Shown here one piece after another: positions 1-13,446 of a stretch of 64,000 nt of DNA (positions are counted from its first letter, which is position 1; every line of letters begins with the position of its first letter). This DNA is from Micropterix aruncella (Eukaryota; Arthropoda; Insecta; Lepidoptera; Micropterigidae), in the NCBI GenBank assembly GCA_944548615.1, contig OX155951.1, forward strand, positions 23,671,692 to 23,735,691, in the 5' to 3' direction. The notes below the pieces were generated by a model. That model saw only the letters and a list, made by a program, of their open reading frames with translations. It was not told the origin of the DNA and did no database searches. Made by a program: the position numbers and the translations under genes.

Positions 1-461
1 TAGCGGACTTTTTAAATATTAGCATAAACAGAAGCCGGCATGTTTAAAGAACGTATTAACTAATGCTCCGACATTAATTTTCGATTTTTAATCTCCGCTT
101 CATTTAAATGCTCCAATATTATGAAACGTAGTATCATTAAGCATTGTGCTCTAATTAATTTAGAAAGACGTGAGCGACTCTCTTCTCGCGGATTATTATA
201 CAATTAATGGCCCCTGTGACATTTATAACGTTCGGCGTTGCGAATATATAATTAATGTCGCATTTCAAGGCTTTTGCTCCAAATGAGGACCGGTAGTGAT
301 AAAATGTTCTTCATAGGTTGTCGTGAATGTTGCTAATGTATGTAATTAACTGGATCGCGTCGGATTATAACGGCAAAGAATATGATGTTGGGAAAAGTAA
401 CAACCTGCAAGTTATGTTATCTACATGACTGTTTATACCATATTTTTTAAATAGTTCGAAT
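1..461. other. AT-rich stretch, nothing recognised
   Basis: No ORF with a recognisable domain, no repeat shared with the rest of the window and no RNA gene was seen here. Confidence 0.4.
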
Positions 462-592
462 GGGTGAATCTGCACCAGTACCTACTGGTGCAGAATTACC
501 CAGTAGGTACTGAGGAACACTTTCCCTGTACTGGGAAAGTATTTCCCAGTATTTGCCAAAGCTGGGAAATAACGTAGGTAGGTACTGGATTT
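462..592. repeat. Cluster of nested hairpins
   Basis: Positions 462-501 form an inverted repeat with 19-bp arms and two mismatches (left arm GGGTGAATCTGCACCAGTA) around a 2-nt loop. The word CAGTAGGTACTG recurs just downstream. Two further stems follow: CTTTCCC...GGGAAAG, and TTTCCCAG...CTGGGAAA at about 544-571. The density of short stems suggests a degraded fold-back element, but I recognise no family and saw no clear target duplication. Confidence 0.4.
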
Positions 593-1150
593 GGTATATT
601 TACAATATCTTATTTTAAACATATTCTTTAATATTTAGATAATGAAATTATTCGATATATTTTAATTCTTATTTAAAATTTAAACTTATAAAACAATATT
701 TACACAATTTAACTAGGTATGATTTCTTCAATTTCTTAGCATTTAGATTTTTCATGTAATTTTTTTTCGATTTCATTCTAATTTATTATCCATATAAGTT
801 TTTATAGACCATTAATTTAATTAAATGTTTGTCTATTGGGTATTTTTTGTTATGTGTACTGATACAATATTGCTGGATTTTACAGTTTTTATTGTTAACT
901 AAAATTTATACTAGGTTAGACTATAAACAAATTCAAATTCAAAATTCTTTATTAATCTGTTGGATTATCTGTAGTCCAACATACACACAACAAAAAAGTA
1001 ATTTCTACAGAATCGAAACCGCAAATTCGCTCGAATATACACGAGTCAGTGCAATTGATTTCCAAGTAAATTCGGCATTTTATGCACAGTCAAACGATGA
1101 CTAATGTCATTTCTCCTGATCGATACAATTTAACACGCTTATTTCTCACC
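593..1150. other. AT-rich stretch, nothing recognised
   Basis: Low-complexity A+T sequence. A short run of CAAATTC repeats at about 929-945 could be the simple tail of a LINE or SINE, but no body is visible. Confidence 0.35.
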
Positions 1151-1159
1151 CCACTTATA

Positions 1160-1560
1160 ACTATTGCGTCACTGCATACCATATAAAACGCAGTACATTT
1201 CGATCGATCAATATCATTCCCTGGCGGACAGTAACCGCTCATCTGCATCTGCAAGTACTCGCGCTTTTCATTACCTTCGAGTCAACCAACCTACGCATAG
1301 TATACGCGATCCTCATTATCTTCGAATCTACCGCGGCGCTTCACACTTCGGACACACAACCACGACTTCACCTCGCGCCCACACTACCTACACACCGGCG
1401 AAATACCGACCAAGGCGTTACGAACTGGCAACCTACTACAGACCTTCTGAATAAACACTTCAACTTCAACTGCAACGACTTTCAATAACGGAGAAAACAA
1501 CTTGATGAGAACCACCCTTCGCTCACAATCAATTGGAGTCTAGTGAAGGGTGGCCACTCC
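1160..1560 (+). repeat. Possible LTR-like or promoter-bearing repeat fragment
   Basis: A GC-richer block that contains a TATAAAA box near 1183 and an AATAAA signal near 1452. The 96-codon open frame between them (1164-1454) matches no domain I know. A CCACCCTTC...GAAGGGTGG stem follows at about 1514-1553. The spacing of TATA box and polyadenylation signal would fit a solo LTR, but clear TG...CA ends and flanking duplications were not found, so this is weak. Confidence 0.22.
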
Positions 1561-1589
1561 CACAAATCTATAATGTTACATACATTTTT

Positions 1590-1650
1590 AAATGCAAAGC
1601 CATCCTAACTAGACCTCGCCTGTACTAAGGTAGGCTTAATATAAATAAAA
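1590..1650 (-). repeat. LINE 3'-UTR motif copy (1)
   Basis: Read on the minus strand this contains AAGCCTACCTTAGTACAGG followed by CGAGGTCTAGTTAGGATGG. It is closely similar to the plus-strand block at 30525-30575, which ends in a (GAATTTT)n tail. The same core (TAGTACAGGC, then CTAGTTAGGA) lies in the 3' UTR of the LINE fragment at 12808-13446. It is therefore read as a 5'-truncated LINE 3' end. Confidence 0.5.
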
Positions 1651-2240
1651 ACAACCTTAAGTTATCAGAAATATTATATGTACTTACTTTATTGTATGTT
1701 CCATATCGATGTGGGGTTTTTTAAACTGAAATTAAACGTTAAACTTTGTTTCAGAACAAATTATTGCGAATACACGTGTTTTTTAGTTAGCTTCACTTGA
1801 AATAAAAACGAACATGATAACAGTTATTAATTAATTACATTGCGAACCTATCGTCATTCAATGCATGGAATTAATTTTAGTTTAATTAAATACGTATAGT
1901 AATTTTTAACAAAATCAACATTAGGACAGATTACAAAGTAAGAGCAATAACATTACATCTAACTATTAAAAAACTTTAGTTTTTCTGTCTATAATGAGGG
2001 CTGTAAGATTGATTACCAAAGGCTTTGATGAGATGGCGTATACCTATAATAGAGGAATGTAGTTTACTACATATTTTCTAAAATATGTTTGTTTTTCTTT
2101 CGGGAAGCGAGTATTTTGCGAGTATGTTGGGATAATGACATCTCATTTCCAAGCAAATGGGTAGTGTATATAGGTGTATATGTATTTAGATATAGATAGA
2201 AGAGAGAGATGAAATACGGGTACATTTGATGATATACCTC
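1651..2240. other. AT-rich stretch, nothing recognised
   Basis: No coding or repeat signal recognised. Confidence 0.35.
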
Positions 2241-2545
2241 CTAATATCTCTCCCCGAAAAGGTTTCTCTAATTGCGGGCTATTGTTTTTCGCATAACCCA
2301 GTACCTACTTACAAGCCTCCCGTTACTAGACTGTAATAATGATGGACGTGCGGAATGAACGCGTTATTAGCAGAAGCTTATTATCCTCCCGCAATGCAAG
2401 CTGCCATGTTTCTCCCTCGCCTACGCCATCCTCCGCGTTTAGACAGATGAGCGGCTAATTCGTCTTGGGAAATGCCGTATGAGACTGCCGTATGGGAAGA
2501 ACTCATTAGGCGGTTATTTCTGACAAATAAATCATCCCTCATTGT
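2241..2545. other. GC-richer, non-repetitive block
   Basis: More balanced in base composition than its surroundings, with no ORF longer than about 60 codons and no match elsewhere in the window. It contains homeodomain-type TAAT words. It could be a conserved non-coding or regulatory element, but this cannot be judged without a related genome. Confidence 0.2.
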
Positions 2546-2559
2546 TTGTATTATCTATA

Positions 2560-2700
2560 GAAATCTAAATTTTATTTATTTTTTTATTTATTGGTCCACA
2601 TTTTTTTTTTACACCGTTAGCACTTAACCTAGATTGTGTTGCTCCTAACTAGGCAGAGCCTGTTCTAAGGAGAACAACAATACAAATGATTATAAACTAC
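2560..2700 (-). repeat. LINE 3'-UTR motif copy (2)
   Basis: The plus strand reads CTCCTAACTAGGCAGAGCC then TGTTCTAAGGAG at about 2642-2673, preceded by a T-rich run with TTTATT words at 2567-2592. In minus orientation this is the LINE 3'-UTR core followed by an A-rich tail. The 5' part is missing. Confidence 0.45.
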
Positions 2701-5140
<2,440 letters not shown>

Positions 5141-6410
5141 GCATGAATTATGAATTAATGCTAATTATCGCATATTAGAATTCGTCAGTTGCTAGTAATG
5201 TATTAATATTATGTAGATATAAAACTATTAAAGCATAAATATTGATTCGATAATAGCGTTGACCAAAGTCCGCTTTACACGGTAGACAAATAAAATTTAA
5301 AAAAATAGAGCTGAATCCATGTAGGTACATGAGTATACATTTAAAATAGATAAATATTATAAGAATATTAATAGTCATCTTAGGCACTTTATACAAAAAA
5401 AACACAATAGAAAGTATAAAAACAAAATTGGAAAAAAACAACGTATGTATATGATCAGGTATGTTAAATTACACATTGTAATCTGCATATTAAATATTAA
5501 ATTCATAATATTATTATTAAACAGTAAGAACTAAATTGAGGTACCTGAAAATTACATATTAATGTTATTCTCATTTAAAAGAATTGGCATGCTCAAAAAA
5601 ATCACCCAGATTATAGAAAGCATGTGTGGATTGCAGCTTTTGTTTAATAAATCTTTTAAACGCCTTTGTTTCCATCCTTCTTGTGGACAGTGGTAGCTGG
5701 TTAAAGAGCTTATAGCTGATGTCATATTTAAAGTTTTATTATTTTAAAAAAGGACTATCATTTATGATTTTGTTTTTTGTTTTCCTACTATTTCTTACTT
5801 CAGGCCTTCCTGACTTCATCAAGATCAATCAAATTCAAAAACTTCCTTCTAATCTCTTACATAGTAAGCAGCATATATTATTTGTTTTATATGATGCCAT
5901 GTAGTGCGGATAAAAACCAATACTGGAATGAGATAAAAATAATTGGTTGGTATTATACACGACGAATTGTCTAGCAATAAACTCTTTTTTTGCAATTTCA
6001 ACATTTAATCAAACTACTTAATATAGTATAATTTATATATTCATAAAAGGGCACTTGAATGAATTTAAAATAAAATTAAAGGTATCTTTGAAATACTGTC
6101 ACATAATAGTTGGTGGAATTCGAAATAAGTAACATTTTTTTAAGGTCGCAAATTTAGCACTGAACACAACACGATCGTGATCCATGGAGCGGCAACACAT
6201 ATTGAATGCAACTTTTGGATTTAGAAACTTCTATTAATTACTGGAAGTGCATTATAATTATAACTGTTTTTCGCACTAACTAACCATAAATATTTCCGTG
6301 ACGTCATCGTTCCAGAATTCGATAATGACCGTCTATCCTTTATGGAACGGAACACTGTGCGCCGTTGTTAAATTGAGTAAGCAAAATAAGATGTATTATT
6401 TTAACTATAA
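5141..6410. other. AT-rich stretch, nothing recognised
   Basis: Only short open frames of low-complexity composition are present (for example 5175-5441 on the minus strand). None carries a recognisable domain. Confidence 0.4.
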
Positions 6411-6728
6411 AGGGCTCTCTAGACGATCAAGCATGCTTGACAAGCATCGCGTCTCGGGCTGAGCAGTGATCGTAAACCGCAGGAAATATGCAAATATATT
6501 TTTTGAATATTTGTTAAAAATGCCTATTATTGTAGTTGTATACCAGGGAGCCACGTCAGTCGTCAATCAATTACGTCTAATTAACGTGACTTCCTGGTAT
6601 AAACTACAAAATTAGGCATTTTTGGTAAATATTTAAAAAAAGTATTTGCATAATCCCTGCGGTTTACGATCCCCTCCCAGCCCGCGACGCGATGATTGAC
6701 AAGCATGCTTGATCGTCTAGAGAGCCCC
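6411..6728. mobile_element. Fold-back MITE, about 318 bp, probable TAA target duplication
   Basis: Almost the whole element is one inverted repeat. The left end AGGGCTCTCTAGACGATCAA mirrors the right end TTGATCGTCTAGAGAGCCCC. Inner matched blocks include GGTTTACGATC/GATCGTAAACC, the words around ATGCCTA/TAGGCAT, and TATACCAGG/CCTGGTATA. The hairpin turns near 6560-6580. TAA flanks both ends (6408-6410 and 6729-6731). A TAA duplication is typical of PIF/Harbinger elements, so a non-autonomous derivative of that superfamily is a reasonable inference. There is no coding capacity. Confidence 0.8.
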
Positions 6729-6775
6729 TAAGGAACTCACGCTTTAAGGATCCAAAACCATGCTATGTTAAAAAT

Positions 6776-6960
6776 TACGGCCCGGTGGCATAGTAGGTTG
6801 ATCTTACAGTGAAAGGTTGTTGGTTGGATACCCGGCTGGGCTACCGATTTCCATTGGGATAAGATTAATGAATTTGGATTTCAATTCTGCCGATCGAATG
6901 CAATAACAAGATACACACTTACACACATGTTACATGCACACACACACACACACACATAAA
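6776..6960 (+). mobile_element. tRNA-derived SINE-like element
   Basis: Starts GGCCCGGTGGCATAGTAGG, in which TGGCATAGTAGG (6786-6797) matches the tRNA A-box consensus exactly. GGTTGGATACC (6822-6832) matches the B-box with one change. The A-to-B spacing is a little short for a real tRNA and the flanks do not fold into an acceptor stem, so this is a SINE head and not a tRNA gene. The unrelated body ends in a (CA)n run at about 6938-6955. Heads of this type (GGCCxGGTGGCxTAGTxGG) are known from lepidopteran SINEs. Confidence 0.6.
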
Positions 6961-8001
6961 CACTTCATAGTAGGGTTGATTGTAAGAAATTATCGTAAGA
7001 TAATAAATCCGCCCATTGTGAAATTTCACAATAAAGAGTAGAAACAGACGAGCAAACTATCGATCACCGGAGTCTTCCTACAAAATAATTAATAAGAAGG
7101 TAAGTCTCGGAAATAGATTCCATAGAAGGAACCAGTTCTTCAGAAAGTCTTAATCTGAGATATTTATTACAATCTCATAGCGCCACAGGCGGTCTTGAAA
7201 TTACTTAACGAGTTATGATGACTGACTCGAATCTTGAGAATCGCATGAATGAAGACACAAATTATGAATTTTAATGATTTCCGCAGCCAATTTCAATAAC
7301 GTAACCGTTAGCGGATAAATAACCGGCCGGTATCCTTTGTTCTGTCGTTTAATCTAAATAATATCTGTCCCACGTAGAAAATTAAGATATTTATCAAATT
7401 GTTTTTTTTTGTTACTTTTGGAAGCGATTATTATAAGTCGCTTTCTAATGTCGGTCTTTAGTATTCGCAGTGATAAAAAGTTCAAATATCAGATCGTAAA
7501 TATTACGCATCAAGCTAATTATTTTTCAAAAAAAACCAGGGTAATTTAAATTCTTAATTAAAACAGCCAATATCTTTTGCATTCCAAAACTTCTAATGTT
7601 CAATCAAAATTTTAAGCTAAAATGAGGTGAATTTTAATCTTAAAAAAATCTAGTTATTTTCATAGAATTAATATTTAGATAAACAGCAAAGGAATTGGAA
7701 CGAAATGATAAGTAAGGTAATAACTGATTTATATTCGTTTAGCCGCCGCTGTCCCCAGTTTCTTTGCCAGTCCAAGAATTTATTTTTATTTGTAGTTATA
7801 TTATTAAAGCAGTTCACAAGAATATATAATATATTAAAATTTAAAAACTGTAAATAGACTATTACGTAACTCAATTAAGTACTTAATGCACAGCAAGAAA
7901 TTAAACTCAATTATTATAAGATTATTACTGTTTGATGTATACTAATACGTCTTCGCATACTTCGAATACGTCTTCTCCAGTGCTTCATCTGGCACATACT
8001 T
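6961..8001. other. AT-rich stretch, nothing recognised
   Basis: No domain-bearing ORF or window-internal repeat seen. Confidence 0.35.
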
Positions 8002-8391
8002 CTATACGGTTGTGAGGCCTGGACTGTTAAGTAAAATCTCAGGAAACGTATAGAAGCATTCGAGATGTAGTCATACAGACGCATGATGTCGATATCTTGG
8101 ACTCCGAAAGTCACCAATGAGAAAGTTCTACTGCGTGTCGGACAAAAACGCAAGCTTTGGCAGGCCATCAAACAGTGCAAAACTGCATACCTGGGTTATG
8201 TGTTTAAGCACGACAGGTACGAACTCCTGCAACTCATGATTATGGAAAAAAGCTGCAGGGAAGAGATGACCTAGCCTTAGATGCAAATCTTGGTTGGGGA
8301 ACATCCGAGAATGAACCGAGATTACGAGTATCGCCGAAGCCTGGCGATGGACAAAAGAAAGTATGCAGAGCTGGCTGCCAACCTTCACTAG
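8002..8391 (+). pseudogene. LINE reverse-transcriptase ORF, C-terminal fragment (dead)
   Basis: One continuous reading frame matches the C-terminal region of a non-LTR retrotransposon ORF2. It runs LYGCEAWTV, RKRIEAFEM, then RRMMSISWTPKVTNEKVLL, YLGYVFKHDRYELLQL and finally RKYAELAANLH before a normal stop at 8389. These are the usual landmarks after the RT domain (YGCExWT, AFExWCYRRMLxISW, TNxxVL, YLGHxxRxxxYxLLQL, LVANLH) of insect LINEs, probably RTE-like. Four in-frame stops interrupt it (8032, 8068, 8272, 8278) and the RT catalytic core is absent. It is an old, 5'-truncated, non-functional copy. The longest stop-free piece is only 63 codons (8083-8274). Confidence 0.82.
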
Positions 8392-8465
8392 TTGGAGAGG
8401 CACCCTAAGAAGAAGAAGAACACTTTCCGATGTGGCCTAACTAAGCAGAGCTTGTACTTTGACGG
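8392..8465 (-). repeat. LINE 3'-UTR motif copy (3)
   Basis: GCCTAACTAAGCAGAGCTTG followed by TACTTTGACGG is a diverged version of the motif at 2642 and 12867. It faces the LINE remnant just upstream, so it probably comes from a different insertion. Confidence 0.35.
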
Positions 8466-10418
8466 TCAGTCTATAAACATAGTTACATTGACTAGGTAAA
8501 GATCAATTTTATTTAATACATAATTAAAATGAATAAAAAAAGAACCAGACCGAAGAAAAAACCAAATCACAAATAAAAAAGTTCAACAAAAATAACAACA
8601 GCTAAATATAGTCATAGGTATGAAATACATAGTTATACAAAATCATCAAAAATATTAAAGAATCATTTATTATTGATAATAATAATAATAAAGAATTTGA
8701 AAACGAACAATCGTGAAACATTACAACGTACCACATCACATCTGTTGTAGATATTAGGAACTTCTGAAGAACTCAATGAAACTATTGATTAAAAGGGTCA
8801 AATTGTCTTAACTCTCGACCTGACACACTGATCGAACGTGGGAACGTTGTGTATACGTATGTACGATGCGTTTTCCTCGTGAAGTGGGCGTCCGCGTATT
8901 TAATAAAAAAAGTGAAGATTGTCCATTTCATACAAATTCACGTACAATAGTTGTGTGCTGTAGCACAGTGTTAACTTTGCTATCAAAATTAGATAAATGA
9001 AGGCAGGTTGTGGTGCTCTAATCAGCTGGTATATCTGAATCAAATTTTTAAGAGCCCGAATTAAGATCCAATTCGGGATCATGGACAATTTTGGCACGCT
9101 GCCCCCCCCCCCCCCTCCAAGGTCCATTTGGCCTTCCAGTATTTGATAGCTATAACTATGTTCGGCGTGGCGCGCTCCCAAATAGTATGGTGGTTCATTA
9201 GATTAAAGCGATCACGTGACTGGATGTCAGTCGGGGCCATGCAAAAACAGAAAATTGAAATTGAATTGAAGTAAGAAAACGCATCAGTTTTGTATATTTC
9301 ATTTATTTATGATCGTTTTCTTCGAATTGATGACTAATATATTAGGCAAATAGACAAGTACTTTATTCGGTCATTTTGGTAGTAGCGTTTTAAAAAATAA
9401 AAAGGCTGTGTATTATAGAATTTTATATTGTTTGTTTAATCAACTGTTTAAAAATTAACCATTTAGAATATAGTTGATTAGCAAACAGTTGCAAATCAAC
9501 TGTTTTTCTTTTTATTTTTAATATTAAAAAATATATTTAAAAAATGATTAGCAGTTAATCGACAGTTTTTAATTGCAAAAGCTGTTGCTAAATGTCAATT
9601 TCAAACAAACATTTTTTTCATCCTATCTCTTCTTATTTTACAATGGTATTGAAACACAAATTGCTCATTCGTCCGTCACTACTTAGTATTGCCAGTGCGT
9701 ATTTTCATCCGTTCGCGCGCTGCCATTTAAATTTAAATATGTTATATTCGACTGACGCCGTTTACTCTGTTTAATATAACCCGGTTAGCGAATCCTGCAA
9801 CAATCGAATAATAATTTAATTATTCGATGACGCCCGTTTATTGACTCGATTTTGAAGCATTGGAGAGCGCCACTGCTAATGAAGCACTGTAACTCGATTA
9901 CGACAGGCGCGGGTTATTTCTGATTGACGATGCCATCCTGATATCTGATACATACCTTATTATATTCGATAAGGACGTCAATTTATGTCTATTTAATTAT
10001 GTCTGTATAACTGTCGTGTCTAAAACTTCCGAGGCTAGATTTTCTCACTATATGTATATACCCAATTTAATATTTTTCTACATTTACCATGATATATTAA
10101 GAAAATATCGGATATTAATTGATTGACCGGATAGTTTAATGTAAGGGGAAAATAATCGGTTATCAATAAACTCTTATCTTTCAGTAACAGAGCATCTCAG
10201 AAATGAAAGCCATCCTGGTGACTGATACACACACCTACACATACATACACATACATACATCTTATGGCGTGTGTATCACATGTACATACGCACAGCCTAC
10301 GCCACAAAATAGCCCGTCACCAAAACCGCAAAGGTTATCATATATTAATATAAGTAATTTATAATACATGAATATCAATATAAAAATGCAAAGATAAAGG
10401 TTTAAATTGACATTAGCA
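8466..10418. other. Mostly AT-rich, nothing recognised; poly-C tract
   Basis: Contains a homopolymer C run (about 9103-9116), an AAT run near 8681-8694, and several AATCAACTGTTT-type words at 9435-9510. No gene recognised. Confidence 0.35.
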
Positions 10419-10735
10419 TTTCTTAAATTTTATTTATTCCTTCTTAAATTTTATTTATTCCTATTATTTCATTTTATTTATTCCTATTATTCCATTTTAT
10501 TTATTCCTATTATTTCATTTTATTTACTCCTATTATTCCATTTTATTTATTCCTATTATTCAATTTCATTTATTCCTATTATTCCATTTTATTTATTCCT
10601 ATTATTTCATTTTATTTACTCCTATTATTCCATTTTATTTATTCCTATTATTCAATTTCATTTATTCCTATTATTCCATTTTATTTATTCCTACATTTTT
10701 CCTATTTATTCCTATTATTCCAATTTATTTACTAC
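10419..10735. repeat. Minisatellite, about 23-bp unit
   Basis: Roughly 13 tandem imperfect units of the form CCTATTATTYCATTTTATTT plus ATT. The lack of stops gives an artefactual 115-codon ORF of repeating FIYSYYSI-type peptides. This is not a gene. Confidence 0.93.
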
Positions 10736-10800
10736 AATACATAGACATTCGTGATATATATTTTGATAGTTAGTTAACTTGTCGGGCCGTCTAGATTGAA

Positions 10801-10832
10801 GGAGCGCGCGAATTTCGAAAATCGCGCGCTCC
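10801..10832. other. Perfect GC-rich hairpin
   Basis: GGAGCGCGCGA, a 10-nt loop, then TCGCGCGCTCC: an 11-bp stem unusually GC-rich for this window. It lies just upstream of a family A repeat. Confidence 0.7.
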
Positions 10833-10850
10833 GAGCTTGACCCCCTACCA

Positions 10851-10975
10851 CATTGACAGCTCTTTCAGTCTACACTGGACAACGGTGGCTGCAACGTCAC
10901 CGAAACGTCGGGTGCTACAAATTTCACTCGGTAAATTAGTTTCTATCCTATTTATAAAATTTGTCTTCGACAATT
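10851..10975 (+). repeat. Family A repeat, copy 1
   Basis: Carries TGACAGCTCTTTC, GACAACGGTGGCTGCAACG, ACCGAAACGTCGGGTGCTAC, AAATTTCACTCGGTAAATT and TTCTATCCTATTTATAAAAT, then GTCTTCGAC. The same ordered words recur at 31489, 46560 and 51448. The GC-rich hairpin followed by GAAAC resembles the hammerhead region of Penelope-element pseudo-LTRs, but this is only an inference. Confidence 0.6.
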
Positions 10976-11624
10976 TAAGGTAAAATTGAATTTTGGGTGC
11001 GGAAAGAAAACCTTGTTTCTCGTTATTATATAGGATAAATGTCCTTCAAGCAACTGATAGGTCAAAAATGTACTTCACATCGTTAATTAAATAAAAGTAG
11101 TATAACCAGATCACAACATTATCACTAAATTAATCGCAAAACAAACGTCGCTTTGTCAATCACATTAATAATATTAAAATAAAATATCAATAACATAAAC
11201 CTTTAGGATGTGATATCGCTCTGTTGTTTTTCAACTCATTTATTTTATGTTTTATGAATTGTTAATAATGTATACCTATTTGTATATTAAAATCAGAGTT
11301 CGGGCATTGACTGGTTTCTAGCAAAATAAAGCTGCGCCGACACGTTTAAAGTCATAACATTCGCGGCTTTTGTTCTAAGATTTATGAGAACAAACTCCGA
11401 CAAAAGGCTGAAAAAAGTTGTTTGCATAAGAAACCGGAAATTTTGATTATTGACGCTGGTATGTAACGGCATTGTGTTCGCGCTTTTGATCGGTCATAAT
11501 CAAACAGGCAACTCCCTGTTATTCAGCAGTGTCAATCTTCGTTTATTTTTTACATAGTTTAGTTTAGATAGTCATGGAATTCAGTTGTCTGATTCCAAGT
11601 GATGCAGGAAATACTGTATGCACT
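10976..11624. other. AT-rich stretch, nothing recognised
   Basis: No domain-bearing ORF or shared repeat seen between family A copy 1 and family B copy 1. Confidence 0.35.
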
Positions 11625-12345
11625 AGGGCAGTGTCGACTAAAACTTGCGAATCCGTCACCCCAGGCTGGTATAACGATATGTGATCGTTCTTTCAGCCGT
11701 GGGATGAACGTAGAAGACTTAGAGACGAGACAATCTACTTTCTAGCTCCGCCAACAAGCCCGTTAGAGGCCAACGCCTTACGGCGATGCACCGGAAAAGG
11801 TACCAGCGGGTAGCCTTGCCCCCTAACTACCAGTTTTGGTTGTGTATCACCGTCTTGAGTTAACCTTCAGGGTACCTACGTCCTCCCGAATGGTGACAGG
11901 TCCGAAGTCGCTTACGCGGCCTCTACCTGTTGTATTACAGCGGTAAATCAATTTGAATTTACCGCAGACCTTTGGCGTCCTCTGCCCGTAGTTCCACACG
12001 CGGGTCGGGTGGCCCGAAGTCATTTTAAGGGCGACATAAGAAAAAGTGAACATCCACCCCTACTGCTTAGGAGACAGTATAAGTTCATAGTCTTCAGACT
12101 CCTTCAGCAATCAGTCAGAGTGCATAATTGATTGCCGTCGCCGAACGGTGAGCAAACCGACCAGTAGCGCCGGGATGCAATCCCGCCAGGAGAAACCGAT
12201 CCACCAGCTTGAGTTCTGAGACGCAAGAGTCTTACCTGGGGTAGCCTTCCGCACGAGGAGGGTTCTGAATAGGAGCTGAATCGTGAGTTGAGCCGATCCG
12301 ATAACAAAATGGATCTTATGGCTCAAGCTGCATGAAACCATTCGC
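11625..12345 (+). repeat. Family B repeat, copy 1 (near full length)
   Basis: A GC-richer block, roughly 700 bp, whose words recur in order at five other loci. They include AATCCGTCACCCCAGG, GAAGACTTAG, GAGGCCAACGCCTTAC, TACCAGTTTTGG, TTAACCTTCAGG, AACGGTGAGCAAACCGACC, AGTAGCGCCGGGATGCAATC, GGAGAAACCGATCCACCAG and GCACGAGGAGGGTTC. Minus-strand frames in the 3' third (for example 12104-12307 and 12111-12341) are open, and related frames are open in copy 2, but I recognise no domain. It may be a piece of an autonomous element or a non-coding family. Superfamily unknown. Confidence 0.75.
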
Positions 12346-12807
12346 TACCAAATGTGCAACCATATGGGTGCAATTCTTATGCATATGCTGATTTGTATGT
12401 TACAGATACTTTTGCGATATGTTAAACAAACCAGCGACGTGTTTAAATAAAATAAAACGGCATTACTAACTTAATTATCTCATACTTTTATTATGCAGAG
12501 AATAACCAAAGTGACCACGTACTGCTCGTTGTAAAATTAGTAAACTACCGCAAATATGGGAGATATAAAAATTGAACTAAGCTAACTAACTTGAATTAAG
12601 AGGAGTTTTTCAGATTCATCGACGACTTCGCGTAGATTTGCATAGTGTGCCAGATAGAAAGCATTATGTGAATTAAACTACGAGTATATTATTCGTTCCA
12701 CCTTTAGTCGTTCCTTCCCGATGTTTATATATTTTTTAAATTAAAATAATAGTAAATTCATTGACGTAAAGATATGGCCATTTTTTTAAATTGAGCATAA
12801 ATACTAT
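12346..12807. other. AT-rich stretch, nothing recognised
   Basis: No coding or repeat signal recognised. Confidence 0.35.
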
Positions 12808-13446
12808 AATAATAATAATAATAATTTTATTCTTTCAAAAACACAAATTTACAATTTTATTAGTTGCAGAATCTGCCTAACTAGGCCACAGCCCGTACCA
12901 AGGAAAACTCTATGTATGGTAAAGATTTATTCATGTGCACATAATATTAAAATAAAAAATAAAAATATGATAAAATATAAAATAGATAAGCGAATTCAAA
13001 TTAAACTTATAATTATATTTAAAATATTGATATAGGATGGTCATGGAAATAAATATTAATATAAAATGCCGTAATTTGAAGTTTGTAGAACAAATAAATA
13101 AATAGTATTAAAATATAAAGTTTAGTGCGATGTATGACAATAATAATAATGCAGACCTTTACTTTAAAATATGACTTATTGCCTTTTCCACCTCATTTCT
13201 ACCAAGTTGAAGTAAATGTTGTGTAATTTTAGATTTGAATTGGATTGACTTAGTGTGTTGGCATGATTTTATAGATTCTTTTAGATGGTTATACATTTTT
13301 GGTCCTATAAAGCCAAAGTGTCTTTTGGGCGAAGGATGTTCGGGTTTTCTGTATAATGTGTTTACAGGTTGTGGTGCTCCTCGTTGAATTATATTGTGAC
13401 ACATATAAAGATACAGTGTTGAGAAAGCACGTACAAAATGAAATGT
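12808..13446 (-). pseudogene. LINE 3' end: RT C-terminus, 3' UTR and (ATT)n tail
   Basis: On the minus strand a frame open from 13446 reads TFHFVRAFSTLYLYMCHNI and continues through RKPEHPSPKRHFGFIGPKM, YNHLKESIK and IQFKSKITQHLL to a stop at 13159. The pattern xLYLYxC..., GPKMYNxLPxxIK, FKxKLxxxLL is the extreme C-terminus of Jockey/CR1-type LINE ORF2 proteins. Downstream on the same strand come a 3' UTR with TTGGTACGGGCTGTGGCC and TAGTTAGGCAGATTC (about 12867-12905) and an (ATT)n tail at 12809-12831. Everything upstream of the last 95 codons is missing, as expected from 5' truncation during target-primed reverse transcription. This copy ties the shared 3'-UTR motif to a LINE. Confidence 0.75.

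Noticed and set aside
6786..6832. A genuine tRNA gene
   Set aside because: The A-box is perfect, but the B-box deviates, the spacing is short and no acceptor stem forms. A SINE head fits better.
10407..10754. 115-codon ORF of repeating IYSYYSI-type peptides
   Set aside because: It is the translation of a 23-bp minisatellite that happens to lack stops.
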